Source of the DNA: Paraburkholderia heleia NBRC 101817
GTDB lineage: Bacteria > Pseudomonadota > Gammaproteobacteria > Burkholderiales > Burkholderiaceae
Direction: 5' to 3'
Length of the DNA: 64,000 nucleotides
NCBI RefSeq assembly: GCF_000739775.1
Contig: NZ_BBJH01000004.1
Span: 1 to 64,000 of the forward strand
The notes below the pieces were generated by a model that had not been told where the DNA came from, searched no databases, and saw only the letters and a program-made list of their open reading frames with translations. The position numbers were made by a program, and so were the translations under genes. Shown here piece after piece: positions 35,353 to 45,821 of the stretch. Position 1 is the first letter of the stretch. The number at the start of each line of letters is the position of its first letter.

Positions 35353-37179
35353 TCAGCGCAGGACCACGTCGTCTGCGAGTCCCTTCGTCAGTTCCAGCGC
35401 CTGACGCTCGAACAGGCGCCGGTACAGGCCGTTCTCCCGGCGCACGAGCGCGTCGTGCGTGCCTTCTTCCGCCACGCGTCCGCGCTCGAGCACCAGCAGC
35501 CGGTCGAGCGAGCGCACGGTCGAGAGCCGGTGCGCGACGACCACGGTCGTGCGGCCCTCCATGAGCCGCTCCATGGCCTGCTGGATCAGCACTTCGCTTT
35601 CGCTGTCGAGGCTCGAGGTCGCTTCGTCGAAAATCAGGACCGGTGCATTCGCGAGAAACGCGCGCGCGATCGCCACACGCTGGCGCTCGCCGCCCGAGAG
35701 CTTCACGCCGCGTTCGCCCACGAGCGTGTCGTAGCCGTGCGGCAGCGCCGTGATGAAGTCGTGGGCGCTCGCGAGTTTCGCCGCGCGCTCGATCTCGGCG
35801 TGCGTGGCGCCGGGCCGGGCATAAGCGATGTTCTCGGCAAGCGAGCGGTGGAACAGCACCGGCTCCTGCTGCACGATGGCGATCTGCGAGCGCAGCGACG
35901 CCTGCTGCACGCGCGCGATGTCCTGGCCATCGATCGTGATGCGCCCGCCGGAAACATCGTACAGGCGCTGGATCAGCTTGATCAGCGTGGTCTTGCCGGA
36001 ACCCGAATGGCCGACGAGGCCCACGCGCTCGCCCGGCGCGATACGCAGCGTGAGGTTCTCGTAGAGCGGCCTCGTGTCCGCGTCATAGCGGAACGTCATG
36101 TTCTCGAAGCGGATATCGCCCTGATCGATCACGATGGGCGGCGCGTCGCGCTGGTCCTCGATGCCGAGCGGCGCCGCGTCGAGCGCGACGAGCTCTTCCA
36201 TGTCGTTGACCGAGCGCTGCAGGTTGCGCACGTGCATGCCCACGTCGCGCAGGTAGCCCTTGAGCAGAAAGAACAGCGTGAGCGCGAACGTGATGTCGCC
36301 GACACTTGCGAGACCGCGTGCCCAAAGCAGCAGCGCCGCCCCGAGAATCGCCGCCTGCATGCCCACGAGCAGCGCGCCCTGCACACCGCCGTTGAGCGTG
36401 CCGCGCTGCCACGTGCGCCGCGTGCGGCTGCTCCACTTCGTGACGACGCGCGCGAGCCGCGCTTCTTCGCGCGTTTCCGCGCCGAACGCCTTGACGACGG
36501 CGTTGCATGAGATGGCATCGGCGAGCGCGCCGCCCATCTTCGTATCCCACTGGTTCGCGAGCCGGGCCGAGGGCGCGACGTAAAAGAGCGACAGCGAGAT
36601 CGTGATCGCCAGATAGACCGCCGAGCCGAGGCCGACCACGAGGCCCATCACATGCCACTGCACGGCGAGCAGGATAGTCGAGCCGACCAGCATGACGAGC
36701 GACGGGAAGAGGGCGACGAGCAGCGTGTCGTTGAGCAGGTCGAGCGCCCACATGCCGCGCGTGATCTTGCGCACCGTGGAGCCGGCGAAGCTGTTCGCGT
36801 GCCAGTCCGTCGAGAAGCGCTGCACGCGGTGAAAGGCCTGCGTGGCGATCTCGCTCATCATGCGCAGCGTCAGCGTGATGATGTTGCGGTACGCGGCCTG
36901 CCGCATGATCGTGCCGCCGAGCCCGAGCGCCGTGAGCGCCCAGAACGCGACGACCGCCGCATGCCAGGCGGCGCTGCTGGCCGCGCCGCCGTGCGTGAGG
37001 GCGTCGACGAGCTGGCCTGCATAGTGCGGCGTGAGCACGTCGGCGAGCGCGCCGAGCAGCGAGGCGAGCGCAACGGCCGTGACGCGCACGGGCTGGCGCG
37101 CCCAGTGCCGGAAGGTGAAGCCGAGGACCTTGCGGAACGTTTGTCCGCCCGATTCGGGTTTCTTGTTTAGCTCTGTCAT
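35353..37179 (-). CDS. ABC exporter, fused permease and ATPase
   Basis: A 608-residue half-transporter. The N-terminal ABC-type-1 membrane domain (about 20-320, six hydrophobic segments) is joined to an ATPase domain with Walker A GHSGSGKTTLIKL, signature LSGGERQRVAIARAFL, Walker B VLIFDEATSSLDSESE, and the H-loop VVAHRLSTVRS. It resembles MsbA/AtmA-type exporters. It sits inside the riboflavin cluster between ribE and ribB; the substrate is unknown and a link to flavin is only positional. ATG at 37179 has GGAG ten bases upstream; another ATG nine bases earlier is too close to it. Confidence 0.9.
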   Translation of the reverse strand: MTELNKKPESGGQTFRKVLGFTFRHWARQPVRVTAVALASLLGALADVLTPHYAGQLVDALTHGGAASSAAWHAAVVAFWALTALGLGGTIMRQAAYRNIITLTLRMMSEIATQAFHRVQRFSTDWHANSFAGSTVRKITRGMWALDLLNDTLLVALFPSLVMLVGSTILLAVQWHVMGLVVGLGSAVYLAITISLSLFYVAPSARLANQWDTKMGGALADAISCNAVVKAFGAETREEARLARVVTKWSSRTRRTWQRGTLNGGVQGALLVGMQAAILGAALLLWARGLASVGDITFALTLFFLLKGYLRDVGMHVRNLQRSVNDMEELVALDAAPLGIEDQRDAPPIVIDQGDIRFENMTFRYDADTRPLYENLTLRIAPGERVGLVGHSGSGKTTLIKLIQRLYDVSGGRITIDGQDIARVQQASLRSQIAIVQQEPVLFHRSLAENIAYARPGATHAEIERAAKLASAHDFITALPHGYDTLVGERGVKLSGGERQRVAIARAFLANAPVLIFDEATSSLDSESEVLIQQAMERLMEGRTTVVVAHRLSTVRSLDRLLVLERGRVAEEGTHDALVRRENGLYRRLFERQALELTKGLADDVVLR

Positions 37180-37594
37180 GGACAGCATGCTCCGGACGTG
37201 GCGCCCGAAGACTCTCCTGAAGCAAGCATGAAGCGTTAAGACGGAAAACGGGCTACGCACGCCCTGGCGTGCGTAGCCGGACGGCCTGACCTCGAATTCG
37301 CTGAATACGGCGCGGCGTCTGAAAACGTGCCGCGCGGGACGCGCTATGGCTGCGCTGGAAGCGGGACGGTTGCGTGACGCGACGCAACGTGCAACATCAC
37401 CCGGACCATCGGCTTGGCGGCGCTCGTGTCAATCGTTGCCAACTGTGCCTCCTGGTTCGATTCGGGTGATGGGAGCGCGGCACGCCGTGCGGCGAGCGCG
37501 CAGGAAAGGCTAGATTCTAGCAGCGCCCCGGCGCGCGTGCTTGCGCGCGTGCGGGGCAGGGTGCGGGGCAAGTATTGCGCCGGCTCGGCGGCTT
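37180..37594. other. Intergenic between ribE and the ABC exporter
   Basis: Contains a strong hairpin (37251-37278) and otherwise no gene. No FMN-riboswitch core was recognisable on the minus strand. Confidence 0.55.
37251..37278 (-). terminator. Terminator after the ribD-ribE transcript
   Basis: GGCTACGCACGCC pairs with GGCGTGCGTAGCC, a 13-bp perfect stem. On the minus strand it is followed by CGTTTTCC, so T-richness is moderate. Confidence 0.65.
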
Positions 37595-38233
37595 TTAATC
37601 CTGCGCGGCCGAATTCGCTGCTTTCTCGGCGGAGAGCATCCGCTCCACATACCGCGCAATCAGATCGATCTCCAGATTCACCTTCGTGCCAGCCTGAAGA
37701 TGCTTGAGCGTGGTGACTTCGACGGTGTGCGGAATCAGGTTGATCGAGAATTCACAGCCGTCCGCGCGATCGTCGACCGAGTTGACCGTGAGGCTCACGC
37801 CGTTCACGGTGATCGAGCCCTTGTAGGCGAGATAGCGGCCGATGTCCGTCGGCGCGAGAATGCGCAGCTCGTGCGACTCGCCCACGGGGGCGAAGCGCGT
37901 GACGGTGCCGAGGCCGTCCACGTGACCCGAGACGATGTGGCCGCCCAGGCGGTCGTTCGCGCGCAGTGCCTTTTCGAGATTCACTTCGCCCGTCGCCGCG
38001 AGGCCCACGGTGCGGTTCAGGCTTTCGCGCGACACATCGACGTCGAATCCCGTTGCCGACTTCTCGATGACGGTCATGCACGCGCCCTGGATGGCGATGC
38101 TGTCGCCGAGCTGCACGTCGTCGAGGCCCAGGCTGCCTGCGTTGACGGCGAGGCGCACGCCTGCGTCGACGCCCGTGCCGAGCGGTTTGATCGATTCGAT
38201 GCGGCCCACTGCCGCGACGATTCCGGTAAACAT
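37595..38233 (-). CDS. ribE: Riboflavin synthase alpha chain
   Basis: A 212-residue enzyme that dismutates two lumazines to riboflavin. It has the tandem beta-barrel repeat: MFTGIVAAVGRIESI opens the first, and NDRLGGHIVSGHVDGLGTV the second, with GACMTVIE and NGVSLTVNSV as matching ligand-binding strands. Located 34 bases behind ribD in a shared transcript. Confidence 0.96.
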   Translation of the reverse strand: MFTGIVAAVGRIESIKPLGTGVDAGVRLAVNAGSLGLDDVQLGDSIAIQGACMTVIEKSATGFDVDVSRESLNRTVGLAATGEVNLEKALRANDRLGGHIVSGHVDGLGTVTRFAPVGESHELRILAPTDIGRYLAYKGSITVNGVSLTVNSVDDRADGCEFSINLIPHTVEVTTLKHLQAGTKVNLEIDLIARYVERMLSAEKAANSAAQD

Positions 38234-38267
38234 CGTGCTGTTCCTTGTGTTCAGTGCATCAGTCAGG

Positions 38268-39386
38268 TCAGGCGTCTTGCGTGGTGACGACGCGCGCGAG
38301 GATGCGCAGGTCGTTGCCGAGACGATCGACGGAATGAAATGCGAGGCGCGTGCGCTCCTCGAGCGTCGCGGGGGCCGCGATGTCGATCATGCCGAGCGAG
38401 TTCGTGCCGAGCAGCGACGGCGCCACGTACACGAGCAGTTCGTCCACGCAGCCTTCGCGCAGGAGCGACCCGTTGAGCTTGTAGCCGGCTTCCACGTGCA
38501 GTTCGTTGACGCCGCGCGCGGCGAGTTCCGCGAGCATGGCAGGCAGATCGACCTTGCCTTGCTCGTTGCCGAGCGCAACGATTTCGGCGCCGCGCACGCG
38601 CAGCGCTTCGGCGCGTTCTTCGTTGCTCGCGTCGAGCGCCGCGCAGAACACGAGCGTCGGCGCGCCGACGAAGATCTGCGCGAGCGGCGAGGCGTCGAGC
38701 CGGCTGTCGATCAGCACGCGCTTCGGCTGGCGCGGCGTGTCGACGGCGCGCACAGTCATGCGCGGATCGTCTCCCTTCACCGTGCCGATACCCGTCAGGA
38801 TGGCCGAGGCCCGTGCGCGCCAGGCGTGGCCGTCGGCGCGTGCGGCTTCGCCCGTGATCCATTGGCTTTCGCCCGAGGGCAGACCCGTGCGGCCGTCGAG
38901 CGATGCCGCCACCTTCATGCGCACCCACGGGCGCTTGCGCGTCATGCGCGAAACGAAGCCGATGTTCAGCTCGCGCGCCTCGTTGGCCAGGAGGCCGCAA
39001 CGCACGTCGATCCCCGCGTCGCGCAGGATCGACAGGCCGCGCCCCGACACGAGCGGGTTCGGGTCTTCCATCGCCGCGATCACGCGCCCGACCTTCGCTT
39101 CGATCAACGCATTCGCGCAGGGCGGCGTGCGGCCGAAGTGGCTGCACGGCTCGAGCGTCACATAGGCCGTCGCGCCGCGCAGGTCGTGGCCGCGCGCGCG
39201 GGCGTCCTTCATCGCCTGGATTTCGGCGTGATCCTGGCCGGCCGGCTGCGTGTAGCCCTCGCCGATCACCACGCCGTCCTTCACCAGCACGCAGCCCACG
39301 CGCGGGTTCGGGTCGGTCGTGTACAGGCCGCGCTGCGCGAGCGCGAGCGCACGCTCCATGTGGACGAAATCGGATTGCGAAAACAT
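38268..39386 (-). CDS. ribD: Bifunctional pyrimidine deaminase/reductase
   Basis: A 372-residue two-domain enzyme catalysing the second and third steps of riboflavin synthesis. The deaminase has zinc ligands in GQDHAEIQA and LEPCSHFGRTPPC. The reductase domain has RPWVRMKVAASLDGR and the C-terminal NELHVEAGYKLNGSLL. First gene of the ribD-ribE pair and 79 bases behind hemL. Confidence 0.96.
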   Translation of the reverse strand: MFSQSDFVHMERALALAQRGLYTTDPNPRVGCVLVKDGVVIGEGYTQPAGQDHAEIQAMKDARARGHDLRGATAYVTLEPCSHFGRTPPCANALIEAKVGRVIAAMEDPNPLVSGRGLSILRDAGIDVRCGLLANEARELNIGFVSRMTRKRPWVRMKVAASLDGRTGLPSGESQWITGEAARADGHAWRARASAILTGIGTVKGDDPRMTVRAVDTPRQPKRVLIDSRLDASPLAQIFVGAPTLVFCAALDASNEERAEALRVRGAEIVALGNEQGKVDLPAMLAELAARGVNELHVEAGYKLNGSLLREGCVDELLVYVAPSLLGTNSLGMIDIAAPATLEERTRLAFHSVDRLGNDLRILARVVTTQDA

Positions 39387-39465
39387 CGTCGGGCTTTCTC
39401 TCGGGCGGCGGTCGGATGGGGGCCGGCGAGGCGCGCGCCGCGCCGGCGGTCGATGGCGCGATGCC

Positions 39466-40791
39466 TTATTGCGTCACGTTTTCAGCCGCGGCGTGCGCAG
39501 CGAACGCGCTGCGCGCCGCGGCGATCGTCTCGTCGAGGATCGCGTCGTCGTGGGCGCTCGACACGAAACCCGCCTCGTAGGCCGAAGGCGCGAAGTAGAC
39601 GCCCGCGTCCAGCATGCGGTGGAAGAAGCGGTTGAAGTGCGCGATATCGCTCTTCGTGACCTCGGCGAAGCTGCCCGGCACCTTGTCCGCGAAATAGAGG
39701 CCGAACATGCCGCCCACCGAATCCGCCACGAACGGCACCTTCGTTTCGCGCGCCGCAGCCGTTAGCCCCTTCGCGAGACGTTCGGTCTTCGCCGTGAGCT
39801 GCTCGTAGAAGCCGGGCGCCTGAATGAGCTGCAGCGTCTTCAAGCCCGCGGCGACGGCGATCGGGTTGCCCGAGAGCGTACCTGCCTGGTACACCGAGCC
39901 GTTCGGCGCGAGGTGATCCATGATCTCGCGGCGGCCGCCGAACGCCGCCGCCGGCATGCCGCCGCCGATCACCTTGCCGAGGCACACCATGTCCGCCTCG
40001 ACGCCGTAGAGCGCCTGCGCGCCGCGCAGGCCGACGCGGAAGCCGCACATCACTTCGTCGAAGATCAGCACGCTGCCGTGCTTCGCCGTGAGGCTGCGCA
40101 GCGCGCCGATGAATTCGGGCGTGGCCTTCACGAGGTTCATGTTGCCCGCGACCGGCTCGACGATCACGGCGGCGATCTCGTCGCCGAACGCCTTGAACGC
40201 TTCTTCGAGCGCAGCGACGTTGTTGTATTCGAGCACTGTGGTGTGCTTCGCGATGTCCACCGGCACGCCGGCCGACGTCGGGTTGCCGAACGTGAGCAGG
40301 CCGGAGCCCGCCTTCACGAGCAGGCTGTCGGCGTGGCCGTGGTAGCAGCCTTCGAACTTCACGATGCGGTCGCGCTTCGTGAAGCCGCGCGCGAGGCGCA
40401 GCGCGCTCATCGTGGCCTCGGTGCCGCTCGACACCATGCGCACCTGCTCCATCGACGGCACGATCCTGCAGATTTCCTCGGCGATCTCGATCTCGGCCTC
40501 GGTGGGTGCGCCGAACGAGAAGCCGTTCGCGAGCACGCGCTGCACGGCTTCGAGCACTTCCGGATGCACGTGGCCGACGATCATCGGGCCCCACGAGCCG
40601 ATGTAGTCGATATAGCGCTTGCCCTCGGCGTCCCAGAAGTACGGCCCCTGCGCGCGCTCGATGAAGCGCGGCGTGCCGCCGACCGAGCGGAACGCGCGCA
40701 CGGGCGAATTCACGCCGCCCGGGATGGTGCGCTGGGCGCGTTCGAAGAGGGCTTCGTTGCGGTTCTGCGTGCTGGGCTGGGTGCTGGACAT
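39466..40791 (-). CDS. hemL: Glutamate-1-semialdehyde 2,1-aminomutase
   Basis: A 441-residue PLP enzyme that turns glutamate-1-semialdehyde into 5-aminolevulinate in heme synthesis. [19 protein letters not shown] at the N-terminus is diagnostic; the PLP lysine is in [18 protein letters not shown] and the gating loop in [12 protein letters not shown]. Likely cotranscribed with or read into ribD. Confidence 0.96.
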   Translation of the reverse strand: MSSTQPSTQNRNEALFERAQRTIPGGVNSPVRAFRSVGGTPRFIERAQGPYFWDAEGKRYIDYIGSWGPMIVGHVHPEVLEAVQRVLANGFSFGAPTEAEIEIAEEICRIVPSMEQVRMVSSGTEATMSALRLARGFTKRDRIVKFEGCYHGHADSLLVKAGSGLLTFGNPTSAGVPVDIAKHTTVLEYNNVAALEEAFKAFGDEIAAVIVEPVAGNMNLVKATPEFIGALRSLTAKHGSVLIFDEVMCGFRVGLRGAQALYGVEADMVCLGKVIGGGMPAAAFGGRREIMDHLAPNGSVYQAGTLSGNPIAVAAGLKTLQLIQAPGFYEQLTAKTERLAKGLTAAARETKVPFVADSVGGMFGLYFADKVPGSFAEVTKSDIAHFNRFFHRMLDAGVYFAPSAYEAGFVSSAHDDAILDETIAAARSAFAAHAAAENVTQ

Positions 40792-40968
40792 GAGTGCTGG
40801 ACCTGCGAAAGTGGTGTGGCGCTCGGCGCGGACGAAAGGGGCCGGCGTACGGGCCCAGGCGGCGCCGCGAGGGCGCGGGCGATGGGGCTGTGCTGCCGAA
40901 ATTGTACCGGAGTCGCGCGGATCGGGCCGGCGCCCCGGGTTGGCGTGGGCGTTCCCGGGCGGCCGGAT

Positions 40969-41601
40969 TCAGCGCGCTGGTTGCTTGCGTTTGCGTGTTG
41001 GCGGCAGCGCGAGGGGCGGCACCGTCTCGCGCGGATCGACTTTCACGGCGGCTCGTTTGCGCGCGGGCCGGGTTGCACCCGGTGCGGGGCCGTCTTGCAC
41101 CGCCGATGCCATGCGCGCGTCGTGCCACGCCTGCATGGCCGCGAGAGCCGGCGCCGGCATCGGCCGCCGCCCCGTCAGCTCCGCCCAGCGCTTTTCCAGC
41201 GCGCCTTCGGCAACCGGCTTGATGACCGTGCCTGAACTCTGCGCGTCCCACGTCTGGATCGAAAACGGGTGGGGCCGCAGATCGTCGCGCGCGATGACCA
41301 CTTCTTCGCCCGCATCGACGAGCCAGTCGTAGACGAAGTCGATGCACAGCCGGTAGCCGCGCTTGTACGCGGCGTCCGGCACCTCGTAAGGCGCGCGCGT
41401 GACGTAGCCGGACCCGAAGAGCCCGCGCGGCTCGCTGGCGACGCGGTGCAGGAACACCCGGTCGCCCGGCAGGATGCCGCGCGCGAAGCCGCATCCCCAG
41501 GTGTCGGCGACGGCTTCCCCGGCGCGCACGCGGCGCGCGAAGTCGGGCAGTTCGGGCCAGGGCCACTTCTTGGGGCTCCAGATGAGCAGGAAGGCGGTCA
41601 T
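40969..41601 (-). CDS. PUA/EVE-like domain protein of unknown function
   Basis: A 210-residue protein. The first 130 residues (LLIWSPKKWPWPELPDFARR, then RGILPGDRVFLHRVASEPRGLFGSGYV) resemble a PUA-like or EVE-type domain that reads modified bases or RNA. The C-terminal 60 residues are basic and proline-rich, with KRAAVKVDPRETVPPL and a KRKQ end. Divergent from the MFS gene. Family call is by pattern only. Confidence 0.6.
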   Translation of the reverse strand: MTAFLLIWSPKKWPWPELPDFARRVRAGEAVADTWGCGFARGILPGDRVFLHRVASEPRGLFGSGYVTRAPYEVPDAAYKRGYRLCIDFVYDWLVDAGEEVVIARDDLRPHPFSIQTWDAQSSGTVIKPVAEGALEKRWAELTGRRPMPAPALAAMQAWHDARMASAVQDGPAPGATRPARKRAAVKVDPRETVPPLALPPTRKRKQPAR

Positions 41602-41824
41602 ATCGGCGACGCGGGCAAGTTGAGCGAAAGCGGGCAGCTTAGCGCAAAGCCGCGATGCCGCCGCCGCATGGGAGGCGGCGCATGGCGGGCGAGGGGCGTC
41701 AGGTACAATTCGGCGGCACCGCGTTGCCGTTTTGTCCGCTTTCGTCCGCTCCCGCAGCGACGGATGAATCGGCCCATGACATCGAGACCGCGCGAGCCGC
41801 GCGCGTTCCGCCGCCCTACACACC

Positions 41825-43057
41825 ATGTCCCATTCCCCGCGCCGCCGGCCCGATGGCCGGCTGATCCTGTTGCTGGGCGCACTCGCCGCCTGCGGTCCGC
41901 TCGCCACCGACATGTATCTGCCGAGCCTGCCCGCCATCGCGCAGTCGTTCGGCGTGAGCGCCGCCGCCGCGGCCTCGACGCTCACGAGCTTCATGGCCGG
42001 CTTCTCGATCGGCATGCTGCTGTACGGCCCGGTTTCCGACGCGTATGGCCGCCGCCCCGTGCTGCTCGGCGGCATCGCGCTCTTTACGCTCGCCAGCATT
42101 GCCTGCTGGCTCTCGTTCTCGGTGGGCGAGCTCGTGATCGTGCGCTTTCTGCAGGCGCTCGGCGCGGGCGCGGCCTCGGTGCTCTCGCGCGCCATCGCGC
42201 GCGACGCGCACGAGCCTTCCGACGCCGCCAAAGTCCTTTCGATGGTCGCGATCGTCACGGCGATCGGGCCGTTGCTCGCGCCGCTCATCGGCGGACAGCT
42301 GCTGCTGATCGGCGGCTGGCGCGTGGTGTTCGTCGTGCTCACGCTGTTCGGCCTCGCGTGCGCCGTGGCTGCCTACCTGCGCGTGCCCGAAACCTGGCCG
42401 CCGGAAAAACGCGAAAGCGCAGCCGTGCTGCGCTCGTTCGCGGCTTATGGACGTCTGCTGCGCGATCCGCTCGTCTGGGGGCACATGCTCTGCGGCGGCA
42501 TGGCGTTCGCCGCGATGTTCACCTACATCTCGGCGACGCCGTTCGTCTATATCGAGTACTTCCATGTCTCGCCGCAGCACTATGGGTTCTTCTTCGGCGC
42601 AAACGTGTTCGGCATCATGCTCGGCAACTTTCTGAACACGCGCTTCATCGGGCGTCTCGGCACCCTGCGCATGGTGTCGATCGCGTCGGGCGTGAGCGTC
42701 GCCGCGTCGCTCTTTGTCGCGCTCATGTGCGTGACCGGCTGGGGCGGGCTGTGGTCGATCGTGTTCGGCCTCTTCTTCGTGGTGAGCGTGGTGGGGCTGC
42801 TCGGCGCGAACTGCGCAACCGATCTCATGTACCGCTATCCGAAGAACGCGGGCGCGGCGGCGGCGGTGTTCGGCGCGACGCAGCTTGGCCTCGGCGCGCT
42901 CGCCAGCGCCGTGGTCGGCTGGTTCCCGGGTGTCTCGCCGTTCGGCATGGGCGTGACGATCGGTGTGTGCGGCCTGCTCACGTGGGTGGGACGCGCGCTC
43001 GTCGTGAAGTGGCACGGCACACCGGCACCTGAGGCGGTGCAAACGGCCACGCCGTGA
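41825..43057 (+). CDS. MFS multidrug efflux pump, Bcr/CflA type
   Basis: A 410-residue transporter with twelve hydrophobic segments. GPLATDMYLPSLPAIAQSF is the Bcr/CflA signature of helix 1, and GPVSDAYGRRPVLLGG the motif-A loop between helices 2 and 3. Members export drugs such as bicyclomycin or sulfonamides; the substrate here is unknown. Followed by a strong terminator. Confidence 0.92.
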   Translation: MSHSPRRRPDGRLILLLGALAACGPLATDMYLPSLPAIAQSFGVSAAAAASTLTSFMAGFSIGMLLYGPVSDAYGRRPVLLGGIALFTLASIACWLSFSVGELVIVRFLQALGAGAASVLSRAIARDAHEPSDAAKVLSMVAIVTAIGPLLAPLIGGQLLLIGGWRVVFVVLTLFGLACAVAAYLRVPETWPPEKRESAAVLRSFAAYGRLLRDPLVWGHMLCGGMAFAAMFTYISATPFVYIEYFHVSPQHYGFFFGANVFGIMLGNFLNTRFIGRLGTLRMVSIASGVSVAASLFVALMCVTGWGGLWSIVFGLFFVVSVVGLLGANCATDLMYRYPKNAGAAAAVFGATQLGLGALASAVVGWFPGVSPFGMGVTIGVCGLLTWVGRALVVKWHGTPAPEAVQTATP

Positions 43058-43077
43058 GCGTGACGTGGCGTGCAATG

Positions 43078-43108
43078 GAAATGGGACGCCGAGGCGTCCC
43101 ATTTCTTT
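43078..43108. terminator. Terminator between the MFS gene and glk-rpiR
   Basis: GAAATGGGACGCC pairs with GGCGTCCCATTTC, a 13-bp stem followed by TTT. The stem can serve both convergent genes. Confidence 0.8.
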
Positions 43109-43129
43109 CGTTGCCCGGGTAAGCGGGAT

Positions 43130-45046
43130 CTAGTCGCGCGCCGTAGGCGACGCGCCGTGGCTCAACCAGTCGAGCACGGCCGATGCGTCGTCGTCGGCAT
43201 GCTCGCGCGCCTTTTCGACGGCGTTGCCGAGGTCCGCATCGGGCGAAGCGCGGCGAATCGCGACGCCTACCGCGAGGATGTCGATCATCAGCAGATGCAG
43301 GATGCGCGAGATCATCGAAAGCTGCGATTCGCGCATCTCGATGTGATCGGTTTCGAGCGCAACGGTCGCGCGTCGCGCGAGCGGCGTGTTGCTCGACGTG
43401 ATCGCGATCACCTTCGCGCCCGCCTGCATGGCGACGTCGAGTACACGCAGCAGTTCCGGCGCGCGGCCCGACTTCGAGACGGCGACGATCACGTCGCCCT
43501 TGCCGAGCAGCGCGGCGGAAGCGGCCTGCATGTACAGGTCGCCATAGGCGATGGTCGGGATGCCGAAGCGGAAGAACTTGTAGTGCGCGTCCTGCGCGAC
43601 GATGTGCGAATTGCCGAGGCCGTAGAACTCGATGCGGCGCGCGCCGTTGAGCAGCGTGATCGCACTCTCGACCTGCTCGAAGTTCAGGTGCTCGCGCAGC
43701 TGCAGGATGGCCGACACGGTGTTGTCGAGCACCTTCGCGCCGAAGTCGGTGGCGGTGTCGCCCAGATGCACCTGGCTGTGGCTCACCGGAATCGTGCCCG
43801 TGAGGCCCGTGGCGAGCTTGAGCTTGAAGTCAGAAAGGCCCTGGCAGCCGAGCGAGCGGCAGAAGCGGATGACCGTGGGCTGGCTCACGTCGGCCTTGCG
43901 CGCGATATCGACGATCGGATCGTTGATGATCGAGCGCGGATGGTTGAGCGCGAGGTCGGCCACGCGGCGCTCGGCGGGCGTGAGCGCATCGCGCATCTGG
44001 CGAATGCGCTCGAACACGGCCGACGAGCCGCCGCCCGCGCGATTCGACAACTGCTCCGCGAGAATGGCCGAAACGCCGAGGAACGCGGGATACTCCGCCG
44101 TGATCACGTAAGTGGGGACGTTCGAGAGATACGTGTCGAAACGGCCCTTCGCCTCGAAGCGCTGGCGGAACGACGAGCGCGTGAAGAGCTCGCCCAGGCG
44201 CGGCACCACGCCGCCGCCGATGTAGATGCCGCCGAGCGAGCCGAGCGTCATCGCGATGTTGCCCGCGAAGCTGCCGAGAATGCCGCAGAAGCATTCGACG
44301 GTCTCCACCGCGAGCGGCTCGCCCTCGTGGGCGCGGTTCACGACTTCGGCCGTGCCGAGGTCGGCGGGCAGCTTCTTTTTGTCGCGAGCGGCGAGCGCGC
44401 GATAGATCAGTTCGAGGCCGGGCCCCGCGCACACGCGTTCGAACGACACATGCGGCCATTTCTTGCGCGCGAACTGCAGCACGATGTCTTCGCGCTCGTC
44501 CTGCGGCGAGAAGCTCGCGTGGCCGCCTTCGCTGCCGAGCGCGATCCAGCGGTCGTCGGCGGGAATCAGGCCCGAGACGCCGAGACCCGTGCCTGGCCCG
44601 AGCAGGCCGATCACGCTGTTCTGGCGGCGCTGGCCGCCGCCTACCTGCACGCGCTGCGAGTCGGTCAGGCCGGGCAGCGCCATGGCGAGCGCGGTGAAGT
44701 CGTTGACGACCAGCAGCGTGTCGAAGCCGAGCGAGCGGCGCGTCGCTTCGATCGAGAAGGTCCAGTCGTGATTGGTCATGCGCACCTGGTCGCCGTCGAC
44801 CGGATTCGCAATCGCGATGGCCGCATGATTCACGCGGCCGATCTTGTTGTCCTTCAGGTACTGCTGGATCACTTCCGCGACGCCTGGATACTGCGCGCAC
44901 GGATACACGCGCACCTGGCCGATTTCGCCCGGACCCGTTTCCAGCGCGAAGCGCGCGTTGGTTCCGCCGATGTCGGCGAGCAGCCTCGGACCGTCGGCGT
45001 GCTGGCCTGCGCCAGGGGCGTTTTTATTAGGCGCACCAGTAGACAT
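43130..45046 (-). CDS. glk: Bifunctional glucokinase / RpiR-HexR-type transcriptional regulator
   Basis: A 638-residue fusion. Residues 20-340 are glucokinase: [16 protein letters not shown] is the ATP-binding phosphate loop, [13 protein letters not shown] and [14 protein letters not shown] bind sugar and ATP. Residues 355-638 are an RpiR regulator with a helix-turn-helix ([20 protein letters not shown], 381-400) and a sugar isomerase domain from about 470, including [20 protein letters not shown]. It phosphorylates glucose and probably senses a phosphorylated intermediate to control the sugar genes around it. Such fusions are typical of Burkholderia. Its start overlaps the pgl stop by 20 bases. 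Confidence 0.95.
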   Translation of the reverse strand: MSTGAPNKNAPGAGQHADGPRLLADIGGTNARFALETGPGEIGQVRVYPCAQYPGVAEVIQQYLKDNKIGRVNHAAIAIANPVDGDQVRMTNHDWTFSIEATRRSLGFDTLLVVNDFTALAMALPGLTDSQRVQVGGGQRRQNSVIGLLGPGTGLGVSGLIPADDRWIALGSEGGHASFSPQDEREDIVLQFARKKWPHVSFERVCAGPGLELIYRALAARDKKKLPADLGTAEVVNRAHEGEPLAVETVECFCGILGSFAGNIAMTLGSLGGIYIGGGVVPRLGELFTRSSFRQRFEAKGRFDTYLSNVPTYVITAEYPAFLGVSAILAEQLSNRAGGGSSAVFERIRQMRDALTPAERRVADLALNHPRSIINDPIVDIARKADVSQPTVIRFCRSLGCQGLSDFKLKLATGLTGTIPVSHSQVHLGDTATDFGAKVLDNTVSAILQLREHLNFEQVESAITLLNGARRIEFYGLGNSHIVAQDAHYKFFRFGIPTIAYGDLYMQAASAALLGKGDVIVAVSKSGRAPELLRVLDVAMQAGAKVIAITSSNTPLARRATVALETDHIEMRESQLSMISRILHLLMIDILAVGVAIRRASPDADLGNAVEKAREHADDDASAVLDWLSHGASPTARD

Positions 45047-45728
45047 CGAGTCTCACTCCCTTGTCGTTCGCCAGCTTCGAGATGGCGTTGTTTTGTTCGG
45101 CCGCGGCGGCCTGTTGCAGCACTTCGAGCTTGCGCTGTCCCGCGATCAGCAGGAACAGCCGGTCGACCTGGCGCAGCGCCTGCATCGACCACGACACGCG
45201 CGCGTGGGGCGCTGCCTGCGGATGCACGGCCACGAACGGGCGCGCCGTGGTGATGGCTTCGTGCCATTCGGGGGCGTCGGCGAAAATCGAGGCCGTGTGG
45301 CCGTCCTCGCCCATGCCGAGCACGGCGACGTTCGGCAGCTTGCGGGCCGGGTCGGCGTTGAGCGCGGCGACGTGCGCGTCGAGGTCCTGCGCCACGTCGA
45401 CGAGCGGCAGGAAGCGTGCGCCGGCCGCTTCGTGCGTAAGCAGCGTCTCGCGCGCGAGACGCGCGTTGCTCGCGGAGTCGGTGTCCGGCACCCAGCGGTC
45501 GTCGACGAGCGTGACGTCGATGTGCGCCCAGTCGAAACGGTGCGTCGAGAGGGCCTCGAGGAACGGGCGCGGGCTCGTGCCGCCGGAGACGGCAAGCGTG
45601 GCACGGCGCGCGGCAGTACCGGGCGCCGCCTGCTGAGCGGCGAGCGACGCATGTAGCGCGTCGCCCACGGCTCGCGCCAGCGCGTCGGATTGGACGCGCG
45701 GGTCGTCGAATACGTGAAGCTCGATCAC
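45027..45728 (-). CDS. pgl: 6-phosphogluconolactonase
   Basis: A 233-residue enzyme hydrolysing 6-phosphogluconolactone, between Zwf and the Entner-Doudoroff pathway. [34 protein letters not shown] and [18 protein letters not shown] are the family motifs. GTG at 45728 is chosen because GGAGGA lies directly upstream and IELHVFDD is the usual N-terminus; the frame is open to an ATG at 45797. Second in zwf-pgl-glk. Confidence 0.92.
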   Translation of the reverse strand: MIELHVFDDPRVQSDALARAVGDALHASLAAQQAAPGTAARRATLAVSGGTSPRPFLEALSTHRFDWAHIDVTLVDDRWVPDTDSASNARLARETLLTHEAAGARFLPLVDVAQDLDAHVAALNADPARKLPNVAVLGMGEDGHTASIFADAPEWHEAITTARPFVAVHPQAAPHARVSWSMQALRQVDRLFLLIAGQRKLEVLQQAAAAEQNNAISKLANDKGVRLDVYWCA

Positions 45729-45821
45729 TTCTCCTCCATGCTGCTTTTTTGTAGGTCTACGGGGTAGTTCATCTGTCCGGTCCGGCGTCGCGCTCACTGT
45801 GCGTACCGCCTTGCAATCCCA

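Noticed and set aside
35107..39465. FMN riboswitch of the riboflavin genes
   Set aside because: I looked on the minus strand ahead of ribB, ribE and ribD for the conserved RFN core and found nothing resembling it; the gaps are short or filled by a simple hairpin.
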